Below the pieces are notes generated by a model. It had not been told where the DNA came from, searched no databases, and worked only from the letters and a program-made list of their open reading frames with translations. Positions 6,750 to 13,744 of a stretch of 15,117 nt of DNA are shown here, piece after piece (the stretch's first letter is position 1; every line of letters begins with the position of its first letter). The position numbers were made by a program, and so were the translations under genes. The stretch lies in the NCBI GenBank assembly GCA_035540935.1, contig DATLFS010000003.1, positions 1-15,117 of the forward strand, written 5' to 3'. This DNA comes from DATLFS01 sp035540935. Lineage in GTDB: Bacteria; Actinomycetota; CADDZG01; WHSQ01.

Positions 6750-8159
6750 ATGAAGCGGATCGTGGCCGCAACCGCGGCCGCCCTCGTCGCCCTGGCCGGT
6801 CCGGTCGCGGGCCAGACGCCCGAGGGGATGGGGCCGTGCGAGCGCGTGACGGAACGGGTGCCGACGCCGGTGAACGTCGAGCTTGTGACCGTCACCGACA
6901 CGCAGGCCGTCCTCACCTGGCTGACCTGCGCAGCCGGAAAGCCGGAGCCGGCGGATTCCCAGGTGACGTACGAGTCGGGTTCTTCGAGCGGCGTCGTGAA
7001 GCGCACGAAGAAGACGCCGTTCCATTGGGTGCTCCTCGACGACCTGGAGCCCGGCACGACCTACCGCTACACGGTCTCGTCGGGAGGCGTGCCGGCGCCG
7101 CCCGAGCGTCTCAACCCCGGTCTCTTCACGACGCTGACGCCACCTCCGGGGAAGGAGCTCCTCCGCGTCGCGGTGCTGGCCGACATCCACATCGGCGAGA
7201 AGCGCTCCGGGCTCGCGACCTCACAGCCGTTCGAGTTCCCACCCGCGTATTCGAGCGAGCGCCCGTATCCGGAGGTGATGCTCACCGGGGCGGTGCAAGA
7301 CATCGGGCGGCACAAGGTGTCGCTGACGCTTCTTCCCGCGGACAACAGCTCGCACGGCGAGCGGCACGACCTCGAGACGGCGCGCCGTCTGCTTCAGCCG
7401 CTCGGGCGCTACCTGATCGCGCGCGGTTCCCACGACCGGCCCGATCAATACACCGCCGCGTTCAGCGAGTGCGCCCCCGACTCCGACTGCTTCCGCGCCG
7501 TGTTCCGACCCGGCGTCATCCCGGGAGACGAGCCGCAACACCTCCCGCAGGTCAAGCGCGTGCGCGGCTGGACGTTCGTCGGACTCGACAGCGTCAACCT
7601 GTCTTCTGGAAGCGGGTCGCTCTCGGCGGATCAGCTCGAGTGGTTGGGCGAGCAGCTCGAGATCGCGGCGCGCCGCGAGAGCCCGGTGGTCGTCTTCTTC
7701 CATCACCCCGTATCCGAGTACTCGACGACGCTCGCGGTTCCGCCGGCGATATTCGGAGTCCCGCAGAACGAGGCGAACGCCTTCCTGCGGTTGATCGACG
7801 GCTACGACGTGCGGCTCGTGATCAACGCGCACACGCACCGGAACTGGATCTCGTATTCGCCTTTCACCGGCCGGACGCCGATCGTCGAGGTAGGGCCGTC
7901 GAAGGAGTACCCGGGCGGCTATTCGATCTTCCGCATCTACGAGGGCGGGATCCTTCGGGAGTGGTGGCCGACCTCGTGCGGCTTCTGCCGCATGTGGCGG
8001 GAAACGACGCGCGGCGAGTATCTGTCGCTCTATCCGCTCTACACGCAGGGATCGCTGCGCGACCGGGCCTGGGTCCACCGCTTCGATCGTCCCGATGTGC
8101 CCCACGTGCCGTCGCTGCCGCTCGGGTTGTGGCCGTCGGTCATCCCCGGAGAGGCGTGA
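6750..8159 (+). CDS. Secreted Fn3-like / calcineurin-type metallophosphoesterase
   Basis: A 469-residue exported phosphoesterase. A classic Sec signal peptide occupies residues 1-~22 (MKRIVAATAAALVAL..., cleavage near AGQ), which is why I start at ATG 6750 although the frame is open from 6684. Residues ~36-125 resemble the Fn3-like domain that precedes purple-acid-phosphatase catalytic domains (VTVTDTQAVLTW ... LEPGTTYRYTV). The metallophosphoesterase core follows: D145-x-H147 (ADIH), D198-N199, H228-D229, H318-H319, and H361-x-H363 (AHTH). Two motifs deviate: the usual GD reads PADN, and GNHD reads GSHD (Ser227 for the metal-bridging Asn). Several Cys, including TSCGFC near the end, could form extracytoplasmic disulfides. 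Substrate is unknown: phosphomonoester, diester or nucleotide are all possible. No strong SD is seen. The last 20 bases overlap the convergent macro-domain gene. Confidence 0.85.
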   Translation: MKRIVAATAAALVALAGPVAGQTPEGMGPCERVTERVPTPVNVELVTVTDTQAVLTWLTCAAGKPEPADSQVTYESGSSSGVVKRTKKTPFHWVLLDDLEPGTTYRYTVSSGGVPAPPERLNPGLFTTLTPPPGKELLRVAVLADIHIGEKRSGLATSQPFEFPPAYSSERPYPEVMLTGAVQDIGRHKVSLTLLPADNSSHGERHDLETARRLLQPLGRYLIARGSHDRPDQYTAAFSECAPDSDCFRAVFRPGVIPGDEPQHLPQVKRVRGWTFVGLDSVNLSSGSGSLSADQLEWLGEQLEIAARRESPVVVFFHHPVSEYSTTLAVPPAIFGVPQNEANAFLRLIDGYDVRLVINAHTHRNWISYSPFTGRTPIVEVGPSKEYPGGYSIFRIYEGGILREWWPTSCGFCRMWRETTRGEYLSLYPLYTQGSLRDRAWVHRFDRPDVPHVPSLPLGLWPSVIPGEA

Positions 8160-8667
8160 GCGCGCGGGCGAAGGCGTCGTAGGCGCGCCGGCCGAAGAGC
8201 ACGAAGCGGACCTCGTCCACGTTCGTCGCGGCCTCCGATACGGCGCCGATCGCGACCTCGGCCGCTTCTTTCAGCGGGTAGCCGTAAGCGCCCGCCGAGA
8301 TCGCGGGGAACGCGACCGAGCGCGCGCCGACCTCGTCGGCGACCCGCAGGCTCGACAGATAGGCGCGCCGCAGCGTCGTCGCATCTTCCGGCGCGCCGGA
8401 GTAGTTCGGGCCGACCGTGTGGATGACCCAGCGCGCCGGGAGGTCGCCGGCTTCGGTCGCCACCGCCTCGCCCGGCGGCAGCCCGTCGGGATAGGCACTC
8501 CACCTGAGGGCGCGGCATGCTTCGACCAACGCGGGACCCGCGGCGTGATGGATGGCGCCGTCCACGCCTCCTCCGCCCAACAGCGTCGGGTTCGCCGCGT
8601 TCACGATCGCATCGACCTCCTGCCGCACGATGTCGCCCATCACGAGGTTGATGCGGCTCGCCTCCAT
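8140..8667 (-). CDS. Macro-domain protein (MacroD/YmdB-type ADP-ribose hydrolase)
   Basis: A 175-residue single macro domain, the usual length for stand-alone MacroD-type enzymes, which remove mono-ADP-ribose from proteins or hydrolyse O-acetyl-ADP-ribose in the cytoplasm. Visible signatures: GDI (D12, adenine contact), DAIVNAANPTLLGGGGVDGAIH with N26 and catalytic-type D36, HTVGPNY, and the phosphate loop FPAISAGAYGYP. All are intact, so activity is likely. The start ATG is the complement of 8665-8667; GAAGG is present but only one base upstream, a poor SD. The 3' end overlaps the metallophosphoesterase by 20 bases. It is divergent from the DEAD-box helicase; no partner ADP-ribosyltransferase is visible in the window. 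The 688-residue open frame spanning this region on the minus strand is not coding. Confidence 0.92.
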   Translation of the reverse strand: MEASRINLVMGDIVRQEVDAIVNAANPTLLGGGGVDGAIHHAAGPALVEACRALRWSAYPDGLPPGEAVATEAGDLPARWVIHTVGPNYSGAPEDATTLRRAYLSSLRVADEVGARSVAFPAISAGAYGYPLKEAAEVAIGAVSEAATNVDEVRFVLFGRRAYDAFARALTPLRG

Positions 8668-8690
8668 GCCTTCGTTCTATCGCGCGGGAA

Positions 8691-8833
8691 TAAGGAGGTA
8701 GCCTGTGGCGCTGTAGACGTTGGACGACGGCAGGAAGCCGTCGCGAGATCTCCCTTCCGTTCCTCCTTTTCGGGGTCGTCGGGCTCGGATCTCCCGTGAC
8801 CGGTAGCGGTACTACCGAACAAGGAGTTGAGCA
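8691..8833 (+). promoter_or_regulatory. Structured leader of the DEAD-box helicase with alternative SD/anti-SD pairing
   Basis: Elements in order: a near-perfect SD AAGGAGGT (8692-8699); GTG GCG CTG TAG (8705-8716), a three-codon ORF five bases later; a perfect hairpin CGACGGC/GCCGTCG (8725-8731 with 8737-8743, loop AGGAA); a pyrimidine tract CCTCCTTTT (8762-8770) resembling the 3' tail of 16S rRNA; a perfect hairpin CGGTAG/CTACCG (8801-8806 with 8812-8817); and the helicase SD AAGGAG (8821-8826). CCTCCTT (8762-8768) is a 7-bp complement of the first SD, and its CTCCTT part a 6-bp complement of the second, so the pairings exclude each other. GATCTCCC occurs twice (8747-8754, 8788-8795). I recall no named RNA family for it; the regulatory role is inferred. 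Confidence 0.5.
8705..8716 (+). CDS. Three-codon upstream ORF (GTG GCG CTG TAG) in helicase leader
   Basis: A minimal reading frame, Met-Ala-Leu-stop, sits at ideal distance behind the strongest SD of the leader (AAGGAGGT 8692-8699). It is too short to make a functional peptide but could act as a ribosome-loading or attenuation site. It may equally be chance; only the SD quality and spacing support it. Confidence 0.3.
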   Translation: MAL

Positions 8834-10033
<1,200 letters not shown>

Positions 10034-10092
10034 GAGCCACCCGGCGGTAGTCTGGTTGCCTTGCTTGCCGCGTTCTAGGCAGGAGGGCAGGG

Positions 10093-11034
10093 ATGCAAGG
10101 GTCACCCGATCGCGCCGCGCTCAGTGCATTCTTCGTCGCGGTCGTCGTCGGCGGCGCGAACTTCGTCGCGGTCAAGTTCAGCAACGAGGAGCTGGAACCG
10201 CTCTTCGGCGCGGCGCTGCGGTTCGCCGCCGCCGCTCTCATCTTCTTCGTCATCATGCGGGTCCGCCGGCTGCCGATGCCGTACGGCCGGGCCGCGGTCG
10301 GAGCCGCTCTCTACGGGCTGCTGGGTTTCGGGATCGCCTACGGCCTCCTCTACTTCGCGCTCGTGGGGCTGTCGCCGGGGACGTCGTCGATCATCCTGGC
10401 GTCCGTTCCTCTCCTGACGTTGCTGCTCGCGGCGGCGCACGGACAGGAGGCCCTCACGCTTCGCGGCGTCGTCGGCGGAGTGCTCGCCATCGGCGGGATC
10501 GGCGTGCTCTCGCTGAACTCGGCGAGCGGCGATCTCCCCTTCGTCTACGTGGCCTCCGCCGTTCTCGGCGCGGTGGCGGTAGCGGAGTCGAGCGTCGTCG
10601 TGAAGGTTTTCCCGCGCACGCATCCGGTCACGACGAACTTCCTCGGCATGGCGGCCGGCACGGTTCTCCTCGTCGTGTCGTCGCTGTTGTTCCGTGAGGA
10701 GTGGTCGCTGCCCACCCGTACGTCGACGTGGGTCGCGTTGATGTGGCTCGTCCTCATGGGCTCCGTCCTCCTGTTCGGGCTCTTCGTGTTCGTCGTGATG
10801 CGCTGGACGGCTTCGGCCACCATGTACGCGCTCACGTTGATGCCGGTGGTCGCCGTGACGCTCGGGATCCTGCTCACGGATGAGCGTCTCCGCGCCGAGG
10901 TGATCGTCGGAGGGCTCCTGGTTGTCTCGGCCGTTTACGTTGGGGCGCTCGGCGGCTCCCGACCGGAGGCCGTCGAGGCGCCGCAACCGGCGGTGGTCGG
11001 GCCCGACCCCCAGGCCGCGGCGGAACTCGACTAG
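10093..11034 (+). CDS. EamA/DMT-family transporter
   Basis: A 313-residue inner-membrane protein with about ten transmembrane helices arranged as two EamA-type repeats (first repeat from ~10 to ~140 with ALRFAAAALIF and GLLYFALVGLSPGTSSIILASVPL; second from ~155 to ~290 with MRWTASATMYALTLMPVVAVTLGILLTDERL). DMT members typically export amino acids, nucleosides or metabolites; the substrate cannot be read from sequence. A Pro/Ala-rich hydrophilic tail (~292-313) ends the protein, presumably in the cytoplasm. The start ATG at 10093 follows an excellent SD, AGGAGG (10081-10086), by six bases. The gap to the helicase is 59 bases, so co-transcription is possible but no functional link is evident. 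Confidence 0.93.
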   Translation: MQGSPDRAALSAFFVAVVVGGANFVAVKFSNEELEPLFGAALRFAAAALIFFVIMRVRRLPMPYGRAAVGAALYGLLGFGIAYGLLYFALVGLSPGTSSIILASVPLLTLLLAAAHGQEALTLRGVVGGVLAIGGIGVLSLNSASGDLPFVYVASAVLGAVAVAESSVVVKVFPRTHPVTTNFLGMAAGTVLLVVSSLLFREEWSLPTRTSTWVALMWLVLMGSVLLFGLFVFVVMRWTASATMYALTLMPVVAVTLGILLTDERLRAEVIVGGLLVVSAVYVGALGGSRPEAVEAPQPAVVGPDPQAAAELD

Positions 11035-11076
11035 CGCGTACGTTTCGGCGGCGCAGCCCGGCGCGATACCCGTGGG

Positions 11077-11850
11077 ATGGTCCGGCTGTCACTCGCGCTC
11101 GTCCTGCTGATCACCGCCGCCTGCTCGGCCGGGCTCCCGCCGCCCGCGGAGCGGGATGACGCCGGCGACGACGCCGACGGACCGGCGCAGGGCAGGCTCA
11201 CGGCGCGCCCGGCGCGCCCCGACGAGGAAGGTCTCGGCCCCGGTCTGCACGCGCTCGACGTGTTCGGCCAGACGGCGCACATCTACGTGCCCTCCGGCTA
11301 CACCCCACGGCGCGCCTGGCCACTCGTGCTTTCGCTCCACGGAGCCGGCGGGACGAGCGAGAACGGCATCGGGCCGTTCCTGAACGCGGGGCCGCCGCCG
11401 GCGATCCTCGTCGCGCCGAGTGCCGTCGGCCGCAGCTGGGACCTCATCGAGGGAGGCTTCGGAGAAGACGTCGCCTACATCGATCGCCTGCTGGAATGGA
11501 CGTTCCGCCGCTACCGCGTCGACCCGGAGCGGATCGGGATCCTCGGGTTCTCCGACGGCGCCTCGTACGCGCTCTCGCTTGGACTGACCAACGGCGACCT
11601 GTTCCGCAAGATCGTCGCCCTGTCTCCGGGGTACATGGCGCCCGTCGCGACGCGCGGCAAGCCGGAGGTGTTCATCGCCCACGGGAGGCTCGACCGCGTG
11701 CTGCCGTTCGAACGCACGGGGCAGCGGGTAGCGCGCCTCCTCGACGAGGCGGGTTACGACGTGACCTTCCGGCCGCACCCCAAGGGCCACAACCCGCGAC
11801 CCCTGGCGCGGAACGCGCTCGGCTGGTTCCTCGGTGAGGGAAAGGCTTAG
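11077..11850 (+). CDS. Lipoprotein alpha/beta-hydrolase (PHB-depolymerase/feruloyl-esterase-like)
   Basis: A 257-residue predicted lipoprotein esterase. Residues 1-15 are a short signal ending ITAA-C16, a permissive lipobox (Thr at -3 rather than Leu), followed by a disordered acidic Pro/Asp-rich linker (~17-50) that would tether the enzyme outside the membrane. The alpha/beta-hydrolase fold carries the oxyanion element LHGAGG (H88-G92), nucleophile Ser159 in GFSDG, acid Asp206 in HGRLD, and His238 in KGHN, a full catalytic triad. The layout resembles LpqC-like and PHB-depolymerase/feruloyl-esterase proteins, or dienelactone-hydrolase-like phospholipase/carboxylesterases; the substrate is unknown. 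The start ATG 11077 lacks an SD and lies 43 bases after the transporter stop. The stop is six bases from the stop of the convergent small membrane protein gene. Confidence 0.82.
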   Translation: MVRLSLALVLLITAACSAGLPPPAERDDAGDDADGPAQGRLTARPARPDEEGLGPGLHALDVFGQTAHIYVPSGYTPRRAWPLVLSLHGAGGTSENGIGPFLNAGPPPAILVAPSAVGRSWDLIEGGFGEDVAYIDRLLEWTFRRYRVDPERIGILGFSDGASYALSLGLTNGDLFRKIVALSPGYMAPVATRGKPEVFIAHGRLDRVLPFERTGQRVARLLDEAGYDVTFRPHPKGHNPRPLARNALGWFLGEGKA

Positions 11851-11856
11851 CCGGCT

Positions 11857-12126
11857 CTACGACTTGTGGTCGGGGTCGGTCTCCTGAGCCTTGCGCTCGA
11901 GCTCGACGGCGCGCTCCCGCTCGCGTTCTGCCTCCTCCGCCTGCCGGCGCGCCGCGATCTCCCGCTCGCCGGCACGCTGCGCCGCGGTGCGGGCCTCCTG
12001 TCGGTGCTCCGCCGCCTGCTCACGTCGCTGCTCAAGACGGCGCTCCTTGCCGCGCGTCATCCAGTAGATGAGCCCGACAACCACGATCACTGCGACCACG
12101 ATCAGGACGATCGTCATCGTGTCCAT
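11857..12126 (-). CDS. Small single-TM protein with charged coiled-coil tail (89 aa)
   Basis: Not a recognised family. Residues 4-23 are one strongly hydrophobic helix (IVLIVVAVIVVVGLIYW), followed by TRGKERR, a positive-inside signature that puts the rest in the cytoplasm. Residues ~26-82 are almost entirely Arg, Glu, Ala and Gln in a heptad-like pattern (REQAAEHRQEARTAAQRA), a likely coiled coil. The start is ATG, complement of 12124-12126, because AAGGAGG (complement of 12131-12137) lies four bases upstream; an in-frame start 14 codons earlier has no SD. It is third in line after the VWA gene and the 55-residue gene, all on the minus strand, and separated from the latter by 62 bases with a hairpin. 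It could be a membrane tether or scaffold. Confidence 0.75.
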   Translation of the reverse strand: MDTMTIVLIVVAVIVVVGLIYWMTRGKERRLEQRREQAAEHRQEARTAAQRAGEREIAARRQAEEAERERERAVELERKAQETDPDHKS

Positions 12127-12138
12127 GGGTCCTCCTTC

Positions 12139-12173
12139 GGTAGGGTCTGCTGGTGTCCCTACCCGCACGTGCG
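12139..12173 (-). promoter_or_regulatory. Intercistronic hairpin and 10-bp palindrome upstream of the 89-aa gene
   Basis: GGTAGGG (12139-12145) and CCCTACC (12157-12163) form a perfect 7-bp stem with an 11-base loop, ending one base before the AAGGAGG SD of the 89-residue gene on the minus-strand transcript. Directly beside it is the perfect palindrome CGCACGTGCG (12164-12173). No U tract follows, so termination is unlikely. An mRNA processing or ribosome-access element, or an operator for a separate promoter, would fit. Confidence 0.35.
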
Positions 12174-12188
12174 TTCGTCAGACCACCG

Positions 12189-12356
12189 TCAGCGGTCCCC
12201 GCTGCCGCGGCGGAGCTTGAGGCGGTGCACCGCCTCATCATTGCCGAACGTGAGGATGACCCAGTCGATCAGGTTGCTCACCGCGCGGTAGATCAGGAAC
12301 ATCAGGAAGATGCCCAGGATGATCCCCGCGACGGCGGCAACCACGATCGCCCGCAT
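12189..12356 (-). CDS. Small membrane protein (55 aa) directly after the VWA gene
   Basis: A 55-residue open frame, starting MRAIVVAAVAGII and ending RLKLRRGSGDR. Residues ~3-23 are a transmembrane helix, a second amphipathic or hydrophobic stretch (AVSNLIDWVILTF, ~25-37) follows, and the tail is basic (RLKLRR). I do not recognise the family. Its ATG (complement of 12354-12356) comes three bases after the TGA of the VWA gene, so translational coupling is likely and explains the absence of an SD. Reality is supported by the clean membrane-protein composition, the tight spacing and the lack of another good frame in this gap; conservation has not been tested. Confidence 0.65.
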   Translation of the reverse strand: MRAIVVAAVAGIILGIFLMFLIYRAVSNLIDWVILTFGNDEAVHRLKLRRGSGDR

Positions 12357-12359
12357 GGC

Positions 12360-13631
12360 TCAGTTGCCGTAGTCGTGCTTGAAGCGGCGGCGCGCCTGGC
12401 GCATGCGGTGTGCGTTGTAGTGCATCGCCTTCGCCGAGCTCGCGTCCCACATCGCCGGCGCGGTCGTCTCGGCGTGCCTCTCGAGCAACTCCGCCTCCTG
12501 CAGGAGCTCTTCGGCCCGCGCTGAGCCGGAGGCTAGGTCGCGGAGACGTCCGGCCGATTCCCGGAGCAGCTTCTGCGCCCCGTCGAAGTCGCCGTGGTCC
12601 GCCCGCTCGCGCGCCTCGCGCTGCGCACGGGCTGCCTTGAGGATCAGGACCTCCTCGACGACCTCGGCATCGGCGGTCGCACCTTCGGCCTCCGCGGCGG
12701 AGACCATATTGATCACCAGTGGCAACGTGATCTCGTGCGCGGCTACCTCGTCGCCGAGCGTCACATAGCGGATGACCACGTCGGCCACGTTGCAGACGCC
12801 GAGCTTCGCCATCTCGGGGATGTGCAGCTCGAAGACGACCCGCCGGTTCTCCTCGGAGTAGACGTCGCCGAGGGTCAGCTGCACGCCGCCCACGACCGCG
12901 GTCGAGGGGTACTCGTTCAGGACGCCGACCAGCTTGACGTCTTCGGTGGGGCGGATCTCGACGCTGAGGTTCTGCGCCACGACGCGCGCGAGGTCGGTGA
13001 ACTCGCGGGCGAAGATCCCCGGCGCGTCCTCGGGGGAAGCGGCGAAGTGGGCGTTCCCGCCTCCGGCCTCGGCCATCTGCGTGAGCAGGTTCTCGTTGAA
13101 GTCGGCGCCGTAGCCGATCGTGGTCGTCCCGACGCCGGCGCGCCGTAGGTTGCCGGCGATCTCCACGAGGGACGGCACGTCGATCACGCCCTGGTTCGCC
13201 TGACCGTCGGTCAGGAGCAGCACCTTACGGGGACCGTCACCCGCCGAACGCGCAACCTCCTCGGCGCCCTTGAGCCAGCCGCCCGAGAGGTTGGTGCTCC
13301 CGCCGGGGGTGATCGCGGCGATCTCCCGCTGCAGCAGGTCGCGATCTACGGGCGCCATCGGGGCCAGGAGTCGGACCTCGTCGTCGTAGGCGACGAGCGC
13401 CACCTCGTCCCTCGGCGCGAGGCGCTGGATCAGCTGAGCCGCGGCCGCCTTCGTGTGCTCGAGCTTCGGACCACTCATCGATGCGGAGCGGTCGATGACC
13501 AGGGCCAGGCGGAGCGGCGGACGCTCGGCGTCCTTCTCCACGGCGGGAGCGACGAGCTCGAGCATGGCGTGGACGGTGTGCTCACCTTCGACGGCGAGCA
13601 GCTCGTGGTCGAGCCGGAGACTTGCTTTCAT
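12360..13631 (-). CDS. VWA-domain protein with intact MIDAS and helical C-terminus
   Basis: A 423-residue soluble protein with no signal peptide or TM. A short N-terminal beta region (~1-38) precedes a von Willebrand factor A domain (~40-220) whose metal-ion-dependent adhesion site is complete: D47-x-S49-x-S51 (DRSAS), T113 (GGSTNLSGG) and D142 (LTDGQAN). It resembles the VWA domain of YfbK/CaCC-type bacterial proteins. Residues ~225-315 are beta-rich, and ~315-423 are helical and charged (AARAQREARERADHG ... RMRQARRRF). VWA proteins bind partners through a divalent metal; often these are AAA ATPases or membrane complexes, but no ATPase is visible here. I start at ATG 13631 (complement) because AAGGAGG (13647-13641) sits nine bases upstream; the frame is open further to 13724. 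Two small membrane proteins follow, a probable operon. Confidence 0.9.
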   Translation of the reverse strand: MKASLRLDHELLAVEGEHTVHAMLELVAPAVEKDAERPPLRLALVIDRSASMSGPKLEHTKAAAAQLIQRLAPRDEVALVAYDDEVRLLAPMAPVDRDLLQREIAAITPGGSTNLSGGWLKGAEEVARSAGDGPRKVLLLTDGQANQGVIDVPSLVEIAGNLRRAGVGTTTIGYGADFNENLLTQMAEAGGGNAHFAASPEDAPGIFAREFTDLARVVAQNLSVEIRPTEDVKLVGVLNEYPSTAVVGGVQLTLGDVYSEENRRVVFELHIPEMAKLGVCNVADVVIRYVTLGDEVAAHEITLPLVINMVSAAEAEGATADAEVVEEVLILKAARAQREARERADHGDFDGAQKLLRESAGRLRDLASGSARAEELLQEAELLERHAETTAPAMWDASSAKAMHYNAHRMRQARRRFKHDYGN

Positions 13632-13638
13632 GGGGCAT

Positions 13639-13669
13639 CCCCTCCTTCTGTGGACACCATAAGGAGGGG
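13639..13669 (-). promoter_or_regulatory. SD-sequestering hairpin upstream of the VWA gene
   Basis: CCCCTCCTT (13639-13647) and AAGGAGGGG (13661-13669) are perfect 9-bp inverted repeats with a 13-base loop. On the minus-strand mRNA the 3' arm is the VWA gene's SD, AAGGAGGGG, so the whole SD is base-paired, and the start codon follows seven bases later. Such a hairpin would be expected to repress translation unless melted or unfolded by a ligand, protein or temperature. The DNA palindrome could also be an operator for either divergent gene. Function is inferred. Confidence 0.5.
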
Positions 13670-13744
13670 TAGTGACAGTTTCTGGATGGCGAGGCACGGC
13701 CGGGCTAGGATTCTCCTCTCCCACCTCACGATCAGGACGGCGCC

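Noticed and set aside
6353..8182. 609-residue plus-strand open frame
   Set aside because: Arg/Ala/Gly-rich shadow of the metallophosphoesterase and the 206-residue gene; no motifs and no SD.
10034..10092. Possible promoter or terminator between helicase and transporter
   Set aside because: A TGCCT/AGGCA stem is only 5 bp with a long loop, and no -35/-10 pair is convincing.
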